A stretch of 5,031 bases of DNA from LB3-1 sp036401895. Its GTDB lineage: Bacteria > Chloroflexota > Chloroflexia > Chloroflexales > Kallotenuaceae. The DNA lies in the NCBI GenBank assembly GCA_036401895.1, contig DASWTW010000062.1, forward strand, positions 1 to 5,031, read 5' to 3'. Under the pieces are notes generated by a model. That model saw only the letters and a list, made by a program, of their open reading frames with translations, searched no databases and was not told where the DNA came from. Below are positions 1 through 5,031 of this stretch, in pieces; positions within the stretch are counted from its first letter, which is position 1; every line of letters starts with the position of its first letter. Made by a program: the position numbers and the translations under genes.

Positions 1-1
1 C

Positions 2-1600
2 GGCTTCGGCCCCAAGGTGATGATGTTTTATCCCGAGGAGACGCTGATTCCCTGGGCGGCGATGAGGCTTGAGCGGCCGGTCAAATGGATCGAGGACCGG
101 CTGGAGAATTTTGTGGCCATGACCCACGAGCGCGGCCAGGTTCACGACTCCGAGATCGCGCTGACCAGGGACGGCAAGATCCTGGGCGTCAAAGATGTGT
201 TTCTGCACGACACCGGCGCGTACGATCCCTACGGCCTGACGGTGCCGATCAACACGCAGTGTACGCTGCTGGGGCCGTATGTCGTGCCGCACTACTACAC
301 CGAGTTTCACGCCGTCTTTACCAACAAAACGATCGTGACGCCGTATCGCGGCGCGGGACGCCAGCACGGCGTGTTTGTGATGGAGCGGCTGCTCGACATT
401 GCCGCACGCGAGCTGGGCCTCGATCCGATCGAGATTCGCCGCCGCAATCTGATCCCGCCCGATCAGTTTCCGTGGTGCAACGAGATTATTTTTCAGGATT
501 TTACCAAGCTGACCTACGACAGCGGCAACTACGAGCCGGTACTCGACAAGGCCAAAGCCATGATCAGCTGGGACGAGTTCCAGCAGCAGGAAGCGCCACG
601 CCTCCGCGCCGAGGGCAAGCTGGTTGGCATTGGGCTGGTGATGTACGTCGAAGGAACCGGCATCGGGCCATACGAGGGCGCGCGCGTGCAGGTTGAGGCG
701 ACCGGCAAGCTGACGGTGGCGACCGGCGTCGGGACGCAGGGCCAGGGCCACTACACGGTCTTCGCGCAGATCGCAGCCGACGCGCTGGGCGTGCCGATCG
801 ATCAGGTGTATGTTTCGACCGGCGACACCAGCCAGTTCAACTGGGGCAGCGGCACGTTTGCCAGCCGTGGCGCGACTGTGGCCGGCACCGCGATCTATGC
901 CGCCGCGCAGCAGGTGCGTCAGAAAGCGCTCAAGCTGGCCGCCGACGCGCTCGAAGCCGCCGAGGAAGACATCGATCTGGTAGAAGGATACGCGCAGGTG
1001 CGCGGCGTGCCTGGGCGGCGCATTAGCCTGGCAACCCTGGCAGGCCAGGCCAACCCGCTGCGCGGCGCGGTCCAGCCAGGAACCGAGCCCGGCCTTGAGG
1101 CGACGGCCTACTTCGGCCCGCCGATGGGCGCGACAGCTGTCGGCGCGCACGCAATGATCGTCGAGGTCGATCCTGACAGCTTCAATCTCAAGATCCGGCG
1201 CTACGTCGTCGTCCACGACTGCGGCACGGTGATTAACCCGCTGATCCTTGAGGGCCAGGTCCAGGGCGGCGTGGCGCAAGGCATCGGCAATGCGTTTTTC
1301 GAGCAGCTGCACTACGACGAGAGCGGCCAATTGCTCAACGCCTCGTTCATGGACTATCTGCTGCCGACCGCTACCGACGTGCCGACGATCGAGATCGGCC
1401 ACGAGGAGACTCGCTCGCCGCTCAATCCGCTGGGCGTCAAAGGCGCGGGCGAGGCAGGCGCGATTCCGGTCGGGCCGCTCTACGCGCAGGCGCTCGACAA
1501 CGCGCTGGCCGAGGCCGGCATCGAGATTCTGGAGATTCCGCTCAGTCCCTGCAAGCTGTGGGAGCTGGTCCAGGCGGCGCAGTCAAAGGCCGGTGTGTGA
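2..1600 (+). CDS. Xanthine dehydrogenase-family molybdopterin-binding subunit, 5'-truncated by window edge
   Basis: Large catalytic subunit of a molybdenum hydroxylase, which inserts water-derived oxygen at an electron-poor C-H of its substrate. Such subunits normally act in the cytoplasm with separate 2Fe-2S and FAD subunits, which would lie outside the window. The reading frame is open from base 2, beginning GFGPK, the end of the family's GGGFGxK molybdopterin motif, so the true start is upstream. 532 residues are visible; full-length relatives have roughly 750-800, so the N-terminal hammerhead domain is missing here. Numbering from base 2: YRGAGR at 115-120 (Arg116 aligns with the substrate-pocket Arg of xanthine dehydrogenase), GTQGQGH at 244-250, SRGAT at 288-292, and GVKGAGEAG with the presumed catalytic base Glu484. 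The position of the CoxL active-site Cys (YRCSFR) is Gly117, so it is not a form I CO dehydrogenase. The substrate is unknown; xanthine or another N-heterocycle is possible. It is probably co-transcribed and translationally coupled with the following amidase gene. Confidence 0.93.
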   Translation, partial: GFGPKVMMFYPEETLIPWAAMRLERPVKWIEDRLENFVAMTHERGQVHDSEIALTRDGKILGVKDVFLHDTGAYDPYGLTVPINTQCTLLGPYVVPHYYTEFHAVFTNKTIVTPYRGAGRQHGVFVMERLLDIAARELGLDPIEIRRRNLIPPDQFPWCNEIIFQDFTKLTYDSGNYEPVLDKAKAMISWDEFQQQEAPRLRAEGKLVGIGLVMYVEGTGIGPYEGARVQVEATGKLTVATGVGTQGQGHYTVFAQIAADALGVPIDQVYVSTGDTSQFNWGSGTFASRGATVAGTAIYAAAQQVRQKALKLAADALEAAEEDIDLVEGYAQVRGVPGRRISLATLAGQANPLRGAVQPGTEPGLEATAYFGPPMGATAVGAHAMIVEVDPDSFNLKIRRYVVVHDCGTVINPLILEGQVQGGVAQGIGNAFFEQLHYDESGQLLNASFMDYLLPTATDVPTIEIGHEETRSPLNPLGVKGAGEAGAIPVGPLYAQALDNALAEAGIEILEIPLSPCKLWELVQAAQSKAGV

Positions 1601-3003
1601 TGGAGCCGGCAGAACTGACAGCTCTAACGCTCACCGAGGCCGCCGATCTGATCGCGCGGGGCCGGATCTCGCCCGTGGAGCTGACCGAGGCGCATCTTCA
1701 GCGCATCGCGTGGCTGGATCAGCGGCTGGTCAGCTTTATCACGGTGACCGCCGATCTGGCGCTGGAGCAGGCGCGCGCCGCAGAGGCCGAGATCCGGCGC
1801 GGCGTTGAGCGCGGGCCGCTGCACGGCATTCCACTGGCGATCAAAGATCTTTTCGATACAGCGGGCGTGCGCACTACCGCAGGCTCGAAGCAGCTGGCGC
1901 AGAACATCCCGGCCGAGGATAGCGCGGTCGTGGCGCGGCTCAAAGATGCCGGCGCGATCATGCTCGGCAAGCTCAACATGCACGAGTGGGCGATGAGCGT
2001 GACGACCATCAATCCGCACTGGGGCACCTGCCGCAATCCCTGGGATCTGGAGCGGATCGCGGGCGGATCGTCGGGCGGCTCCGGCGCGGCGCTGGCGGCA
2101 GAGCTGTGTCTGGGCGCGCTCGGCAGCGACACGGGCGGCTCGATCCGCATCCCGGCGTCGTTCTGTGGCGTGGTTGGCCTGAAGCCGACCTTTGGCCGGG
2201 TGAGCACGCGTGGCATTTTGCCGCTGAGCTGGAACCTGGATCATGCCGGGCCGATGGCGCGCCGCGTTCAGGATGTCGCGCTGCTACTGCAATTGATCGC
2301 AGGCTACGATCCCGATGATCCGTACTCGATCGACGTACCGGCCGGCGATTACACCAACCTGCGCTCGGGCGTGCGCGGCTGGCGCGTGGCGCTGGCGCTC
2401 GACGGCTTTTTCTCGCCCTCCAAGCAGCCCGATCCCGAGGTAATCGCGGCGGTGCGGGCGGCGGCGCAGGTCTTTGAGCAGCTTGGCGCGCAGGTCACCG
2501 AGATCACGCTGGACGGCGCGCAGGCTGCGACACGCGCCGCGCTCAATCTGATCGTGACCGATGCGGCAGCCTATCACGCCGAGCGGCTGGCACAGCAGCC
2601 CGACGATTTCGGCGCGGATGTGCTGGACAGCTTGCAGCGCGGCGCGAAGCTCTCGGGGCCGGAGTATGCGCAGACGCGGCGCACCCAGACGACGTTTCGT
2701 CGCCGCATCGAGCAGCTCTTCGACGACTACGAGATTTTGCTCACACCGACCACGCCGGTCGCAGCGCCGCCCGTGGACGAGCCCGACTCCAGCCAGTCGC
2801 GGAGGCCGATGCTGGTGAGCTACACCGCGCCCTTCAATCTGGCGGGCGCTCCCGCGCTCTCGCTGCCCTGCGGCTTCACCGCTGACAATCTGCCGATCGG
2901 CTTGCAGATCGTGGCGCGGCCCTGGGCTGAGGCGACGGTACTGCGTGCGGGCTATGCCTACGAGCAAGCGACAAGCTGGCACCAACGCCGGCCACCACTC
3001 TAA
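1600..3003 (+). CDS. Amidase-signature family hydrolase
   Basis: Hydrolyses a carbon-nitrogen amide bond, probably in the cytoplasm (no signal peptide visible). The 467-residue protein has the complete amidase-signature Ser-cisSer-Lys triad: Lys82 in GIPLAIKDLFDT, cis-Ser157 in GGSSGGSG and nucleophile Ser181 in GSDTGGSIRIPA. The 99- and 24-residue spacings match those of known family members. The C-terminal part carries LLTPTTPVAAPP and the family-typical NLAGAPALSLPCGF. The ATG at 1600 overlaps the upstream TGA (TGATG), and a weak AAAGG lies at 1585-1589. I prefer this start to an in-frame GTG at 1558 inside the upstream gene, because the protein then begins just before the conserved ALTLTEAADLIARGRISPVELTE helix region. 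It resembles GatA in sequence and length, but no GatB or GatC is adjacent, and coupling to a molybdenum hydroxylase points to a catabolic amidase. The substrate (lactam, ureide or amide product of the pathway) is inferred only. Confidence 0.92.
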   Translation: MEPAELTALTLTEAADLIARGRISPVELTEAHLQRIAWLDQRLVSFITVTADLALEQARAAEAEIRRGVERGPLHGIPLAIKDLFDTAGVRTTAGSKQLAQNIPAEDSAVVARLKDAGAIMLGKLNMHEWAMSVTTINPHWGTCRNPWDLERIAGGSSGGSGAALAAELCLGALGSDTGGSIRIPASFCGVVGLKPTFGRVSTRGILPLSWNLDHAGPMARRVQDVALLLQLIAGYDPDDPYSIDVPAGDYTNLRSGVRGWRVALALDGFFSPSKQPDPEVIAAVRAAAQVFEQLGAQVTEITLDGAQAATRAALNLIVTDAAAYHAERLAQQPDDFGADVLDSLQRGAKLSGPEYAQTRRTQTTFRRRIEQLFDDYEILLTPTTPVAAPPVDEPDSSQSRRPMLVSYTAPFNLAGAPALSLPCGFTADNLPIGLQIVARPWAEATVLRAGYAYEQATSWHQRRPPL

Positions 3004-3012
3004 ACCAAGCTC

Positions 3013-3019
3013 AAGGAGG
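3013..3019 (+). promoter_or_regulatory. Strong Shine-Dalgarno site of the Tpx-like gene
   Basis: AAGGAGG, a near-perfect anti-16S complement, sits in the 22-base gap after the amidase stop. Two in-frame ATGs follow, at 3020 and 3026. The first directly abuts the site, while the second is 6 bases away, a normal spacing, so 3026 is taken as the start. Among the gene junctions in this window this is the strongest ribosome binding site, which suggests the peroxiredoxin is translated independently and perhaps at a higher level than its operon neighbours. Confidence 0.85.
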
Positions 3020-3025
3020 ATGCTC

Positions 3026-3556
3026 ATGGAAGAACGAACTAACGAAGCGTTCGAGTTCGCGGAACAGCTGACCGTCGTCGGCCGCAAGCTTCAGCCCGGC
3101 GATCCGGCGCCCCCCTTCACGCTGGATCGTTTCGATGCCGAGGCTGGCGCGATGCAATCCGTGTCACTGTCCGACTCGGCGGGCAAAGTGCGGCTGATCA
3201 ACGTCGTCAACTCGTTGGACACGCCGGTTTGTCATGTCGAGACGCGGCGCTGGGAAGATCTGCGCGCGGATCTGCCGGCCGATGTGGTCGTCGACACCAT
3301 CCGCATGGATCTACCGTTTGCCCAGGCGCGCTGGCATACCGCCGAAAACATCAGCCACCAGTCGCTCTCCGGCCACAAAAGCGAGCAGTTCGGCCAGGAT
3401 TACGGCGTGCTGCTCAAAGAGTGGCGGCTGCTCCAGCGGGCGGTCTTTGTGATCGACCCCAATGATCGCATCGTCTATGCCGAGTATGTGCCGGATCAGA
3501 TGCAAGAGCCCAACTACGACGCGGCGGTCGAGGCCGCGCGTCAGGCGGCCGGCTGA
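3026..3556 (+). CDS. Tpx-like thiol peroxidase (peroxiredoxin) with a single cysteine
   Basis: Thioredoxin-fold peroxiredoxin of 176 residues that should reduce hydroperoxides in the cytoplasm. It follows E. coli Tpx along most of its length: GDPAPPFTL (25-33), a LINVVNSLDTPVC block holding the peroxidatic site Thr66-x-x-Cys69, the DLPFAQAR motif (95-102), the QDYGV segment, and QRAVFVIDPND with the conserved active-site Arg138, then a C-terminal EPNYDAAVEAARQA helix. In classical Tpx the resolving Cys follows DLPFAQxR-x; here that position is His104 (RWHTAEN), and Cys69 is the only cysteine in the protein. It would therefore have to work as a 1-Cys enzyme resolved by an external thiol, or have another role. 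The N-terminus is about eight residues longer than in E. coli Tpx. It lies between the amidase and DUF2877 genes with gaps of 22 and 7 bases, so it is probably in the same operon. It might protect against peroxide made by the molybdenum hydroxylase (inference). Confidence 0.88.
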   Translation: MEERTNEAFEFAEQLTVVGRKLQPGDPAPPFTLDRFDAEAGAMQSVSLSDSAGKVRLINVVNSLDTPVCHVETRRWEDLRADLPADVVVDTIRMDLPFAQARWHTAENISHQSLSGHKSEQFGQDYGVLLKEWRLLQRAVFVIDPNDRIVYAEYVPDQMQEPNYDAAVEAARQAAG

Positions 3557-3563
3557 TCCAGCT

Positions 3564-4397
3564 GTGGCGAGCATTCGGGCCGTCTCGATCGATGCCGATC
3601 TGATCGCGGCGCTGGGCTCCGGCAGCGTGATCGCGGTGCATCGGCGAGCCTGCACGCTCAGGACTGACGCCGGCGAGCTGCTCACGCTGGCCGCGCCGGA
3701 GCTTGGCAACGGCCCAAACGCCGCGCTGGTCGATCGGCGGCCCTGGCCGGTCGGGACGCACTTCGCGCCGATGGGCATATCAGGTCTCAGGTTTGCGTGC
3801 GGCCCGGCGCTGGACTGGAAGGAGGCCCGGCGCTGGTCGTGCGCCGACTCCGCGCCCACCGCCCCGCCGACGATCGACAATGCCGACGCGCTGCTGGCTG
3901 CGCTCAAGCAGACATCGATCACCACAGGTTTACTCTCGGTGCTGCTGGGCCTGTCGCCCGCCTCGCCGATTCAACAGGCGCTGGCTCAACAGGCCGCGCC
4001 TTTGCTGGCTGCGCTGCCCGATCATGAGGCCGCGCAGCGCTTGATCGGCTTTGGTCCCGGCGCCACACCCTCCGGCGACGATCTGCTGGCCGGGCTGCTG
4101 CTCACGCTCCACTACGCCAACCATCCGGCGACTGAGCTACGCGAAATTGCACATAACGCCCGAACGACAGAGCTTGGGCGGGCTGTGCTGCGCTGGGCAG
4201 TGGATGGCAGGGCGCGTGAGCATGTGCTGCTGCTGCTGCGCGATCTGTTCAGCCGCTCAGAGTCGGCGGCGCTGGCTCGGCTCGAAAGCGTGCTACACTA
4301 CGGCGCAACCTCGGGCGCGGATCTGGTTGCCGGCATCGCGATCGGGCTAGAGCTTATTGGACGTGATACATCACGCTCCTACGCGTTTCAACCATGA
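3564..4397 (+). CDS. DUF2877 protein, AllH (YlbF)-like oxamate carbamoyltransferase subunit candidate
   Basis: The 277-residue protein carries the two hallmarks of the DUF2877 family: GPGATPSGDDLLAGLLL (from residue 164, Asp172-Asp173) and a C-terminal GATSGADLVAGIAIG (247-261). E. coli AllH has the equivalents GPGLTPSHDD and GHTSGADTLLGFWLG. An N-terminal RTDAGELLTL also matches AllH's ESGELLTL. In E. coli, AllH works with AllF (FdrA) and AllG as oxamate carbamoyltransferase, converting oxalurate and phosphate to oxamate and carbamoyl phosphate in ureide catabolism. An FdrA-like gene begins about 500 bases downstream, which supports the same complex here. The chosen start is GTG 3564, seven bases after the Tpx stop, with no clear Shine-Dalgarno, so reinitiation after the preceding gene is likely. 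The frame stays open far upstream inside the Tpx gene, so the exact start is uncertain. No signal peptide or membrane segment is evident. The family is firm, but the reaction is inferred from homology and context. Confidence 0.88.
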   Translation: MASIRAVSIDADLIAALGSGSVIAVHRRACTLRTDAGELLTLAAPELGNGPNAALVDRRPWPVGTHFAPMGISGLRFACGPALDWKEARRWSCADSAPTAPPTIDNADALLAALKQTSITTGLLSVLLGLSPASPIQQALAQQAAPLLAALPDHEAAQRLIGFGPGATPSGDDLLAGLLLTLHYANHPATELREIAHNARTTELGRAVLRWAVDGRAREHVLLLLRDLFSRSESAALARLESVLHYGATSGADLVAGIAIGLELIGRDTSRSYAFQP

Positions 4398-4420
4398 ATG
4401 ACAGGTGCCGCCAGAACCAG

Positions 4421-4837
4421 CTACGACCGAATATTGGCGACAATCTGCTCACGCAGCGCGTCGGCGATCTCGGCGCGGCGAGCCAGCGGAAAATGGAAGC
4501 TGTACCAGATGTTGCCGGATTTGATCGCGATCTCCGGTCCAAGCGCCGATTGGAGGCCGGTCAGCACAGCCGGAAAATCGAGCACATGCTCAAGCGTATC
4601 GCGGCGAAAATCGGCAAAGCCCAGGTCGCCGGTGCTGGAGCGTGGCTGGGCATTGAAGTGACAAACAAAGATCGGGCCGCTGCTGGTCGTTTTGTAGTAG
4701 CTCAATCCGCCTTTGCCAACTTTGACTGACAGCGCGTCTTGCTGCATCAGGCGTTCGCTAAAATCATGATAGATCGCCCGCGCCTCAGGCGACCACTGAG
4801 CGGCAATCGCATGACTCAAGATCCGGTCGAGATTCAT
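4421..4837 (-). CDS. Hypothetical protein, 138 residues, reverse strand
   Basis: I do not recognise this protein. It is read on the reverse strand from ATG (4837-4835) to TAG (4423-4421). The sequence AGGA (complement of 4844-4847) lies six bases before the ATG and supports this start over an in-frame TTG two codons earlier. The codons follow the GC-rich third-position habit of the other genes. The protein looks soluble: an N-terminal helical stretch (LDRILSHAIAAQWSPEARAIY), a central aromatic, probably beta segment (LSYYKTTSSGPIFVCHFNAQ, about 44-63), a GDLGFADFRRDTLEHVLDF section, a second hydrophobic-aromatic strand (IWYSFHFPL, about 113-121) and a charged C-terminal helix. One Cys is present; no metal-binding or nucleotide-binding motif is visible. 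It converges on the DUF2877 gene with a 23-base gap and diverges from the FdrA-like gene, so it is transcribed apart from the operon it interrupts. A regulator cannot be excluded, but no DNA-binding motif is evident. Confidence 0.75.
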   Translation of the reverse strand: MNLDRILSHAIAAQWSPEARAIYHDFSERLMQQDALSVKVGKGGLSYYKTTSSGPIFVCHFNAQPRSSTGDLGFADFRRDTLEHVLDFPAVLTGLQSALGPEIAIKSGNIWYSFHFPLARRAEIADALREQIVANIRS

Positions 4838-4906
4838 GAGCAATCCTTTTGCTTGACGAGGACGCGCCGATCATAGCATAGATCGCCGCAACCCAAAGGA
4901 TAGTCG
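4838..4906. promoter_or_regulatory. Divergent intergenic control region
   Basis: This 69-base spacer separates the starts of the reverse-strand hypothetical gene and the forward FdrA-like gene, so promoters for the first and probably the second must lie in or near it. For the forward gene, AAAGGA at 4895-4900 is a good ribosome binding site six bases before ATG 4907. A TTGACG at 4853-4858 could be a forward -35, but the best -10 match (TAGCAT, 4874-4879) is only 15 bases away, so a forward promoter is weakly supported. No clear dyad operator was seen. Confidence 0.5.
4870..4878 (-). promoter_or_regulatory. Candidate extended -10 promoter for the reverse-strand gene
   Basis: Read on the reverse strand, this is TGC-TATGAT, five of six matches to the TATAAT consensus with the TGn extension that can compensate for a poor -35. 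A loose TTGGGT lies 15 bases upstream (complement of 4891-4896). Transcription would start about 25 bases before the ATG at 4837. This is pattern matching only; the sigma factors and consensus of this organism are unknown. Confidence 0.35.
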
Positions 4907-5031
4907 ATGGAGCAACAGCTGCTGATCAAACCCCCTGCCTATCATGATTCGGTGACGCTGATGAGCGTCAGCCAGCAGATCGCAGCGCTGCCCGGCGTCG
5001 AGCAGGCCGTGATCGTGATGGCGACCGAGCA
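4907..5031 (+). CDS. fdrA: FdrA (AllF)-like protein, N-terminal fragment cut by window edge
   Basis: The first 41 complete codons of a forward gene are visible. The start of the protein, MEQQLLIKPPAYHDSVTLMS, continues VSQQIAALPGVEQAVIVMATE. The YHDSVTLM-(V/I)S pattern followed by a short helix and a hydrophobic VxxVxVMM/VMA strand matches the N-terminus of E. coli FdrA (FQDSVSLMIISRKL...VDDVSVMMGT). FdrA-type proteins have the succinyl-CoA-synthetase-like fold and run to roughly 500-550 residues, so over 90 percent lies beyond the window. E. coli FdrA is AllF, a subunit of oxamate carbamoyltransferase with AllG and AllH. The AllH-like gene at 3564-4397 in this window strengthens the assignment. 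The start is well supported by AAAGGA at 4895-4900. The call rests on a short fragment plus context. Confidence 0.78.
   Translation, partial: MEQQLLIKPPAYHDSVTLMSVSQQIAALPGVEQAVIVMATE

Noticed and set aside
2..1600. Form I carbon monoxide dehydrogenase large subunit (CoxL)
   Set aside because: The CoxL active-site loop YRCSFR is replaced by YRGAGR, so the Cys that bridges the Cu-Mo centre is absent.
1624..2244. Reverse-strand and alternate-frame open frames opposite the amidase core
   Set aside because: They overlap the amidase catalytic motifs completely and have low-complexity Arg-rich translations; shadow frames.
1600..3003. GatA subunit of the tRNA-dependent amidotransferase
   Set aside because: No GatB or GatC gene is adjacent and the gene is coupled to a molybdenum hydroxylase; family similarity alone does not distinguish GatA from catabolic amidases.
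2284..3087. Long reverse-strand open frame (267 codons) across the amidase and Tpx-like genes
   Set aside because: Its sequence is Arg/Ala/Gly-rich as expected of an antisense shadow in high-GC DNA, and the opposite strand holds clearly conserved amidase motifs.
4227..4238. Four tandem CTG triplets, a possible short repeat
   Set aside because: They are in frame and encode a leucine run in an amphipathic helix of the DUF2877 protein; leucine is mostly CTG in this genome.
4398..4420. Possible bidirectional terminator between the two convergent genes
   Set aside because: The 23-base gap shows no stable inverted repeat and no T-rich tract.
4394..4729. Forward open frame whose ATG overlaps the DUF2877 stop (ATGA), suggesting a continuing operon gene
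   Set aside because: It lies opposite the reverse-strand 138-residue gene, which has a better ribosome binding site, a more protein-like sequence and codon use typical of the window. No Shine-Dalgarno is seen for the forward frame.

Overview
The window is high-GC bacterial DNA, densely coding, with short gaps, one-base or few-base gene junctions, GTG as a probable start, and strong Shine-Dalgarno sites at some genes. GC-rich third codon positions, frequent CGATCG and the gene content would fit a Chloroflexota (Chloroflexia-like) genome. That assignment is an impression from composition, not a demonstrated placement.

Layout. (1) Bases 2-1600, +: C-terminal two thirds of a xanthine dehydrogenase-family molybdopterin-binding subunit, cut by the left edge. 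(2) 1600-3003, +: an amidase-signature hydrolase whose ATG overlaps the preceding TGA by one base. (3) 3026-3556, +: a thiol peroxidase (Tpx)-like peroxiredoxin with a strong ribosome binding site, keeping the peroxidatic Cys but with no second Cys. (4) 3564-4397, +: a DUF2877 protein related to E. coli AllH (YlbF). (5) 4421-4837, -: a 138-residue protein I do not recognise. (6) 4838-4906: a short divergent control region. (7) 4907 to the right edge, +: the first 41 residues of an FdrA (AllF)-like protein.

How they fit. DUF2877/AllH and FdrA/AllF are two of the three subunits (AllFGH) assigned to oxamate carbamoyltransferase in enterobacterial allantoin degradation. With a molybdenum hydroxylase and an amidase upstream, the window looks like part of a catabolic locus for a nitrogen compound (purine, ureide or other N-heterocycle): oxidative hydroxylation, amide hydrolysis, then carbamoyl transfer. 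The actual substrate cannot be read from this window. The two oddities are the single-Cys Tpx-like gene inside the operon and the reverse-strand gene between the allH-like and fdrA-like genes. No RNA gene, insertion sequence, CRISPR array or long non-coding stretch was seen.
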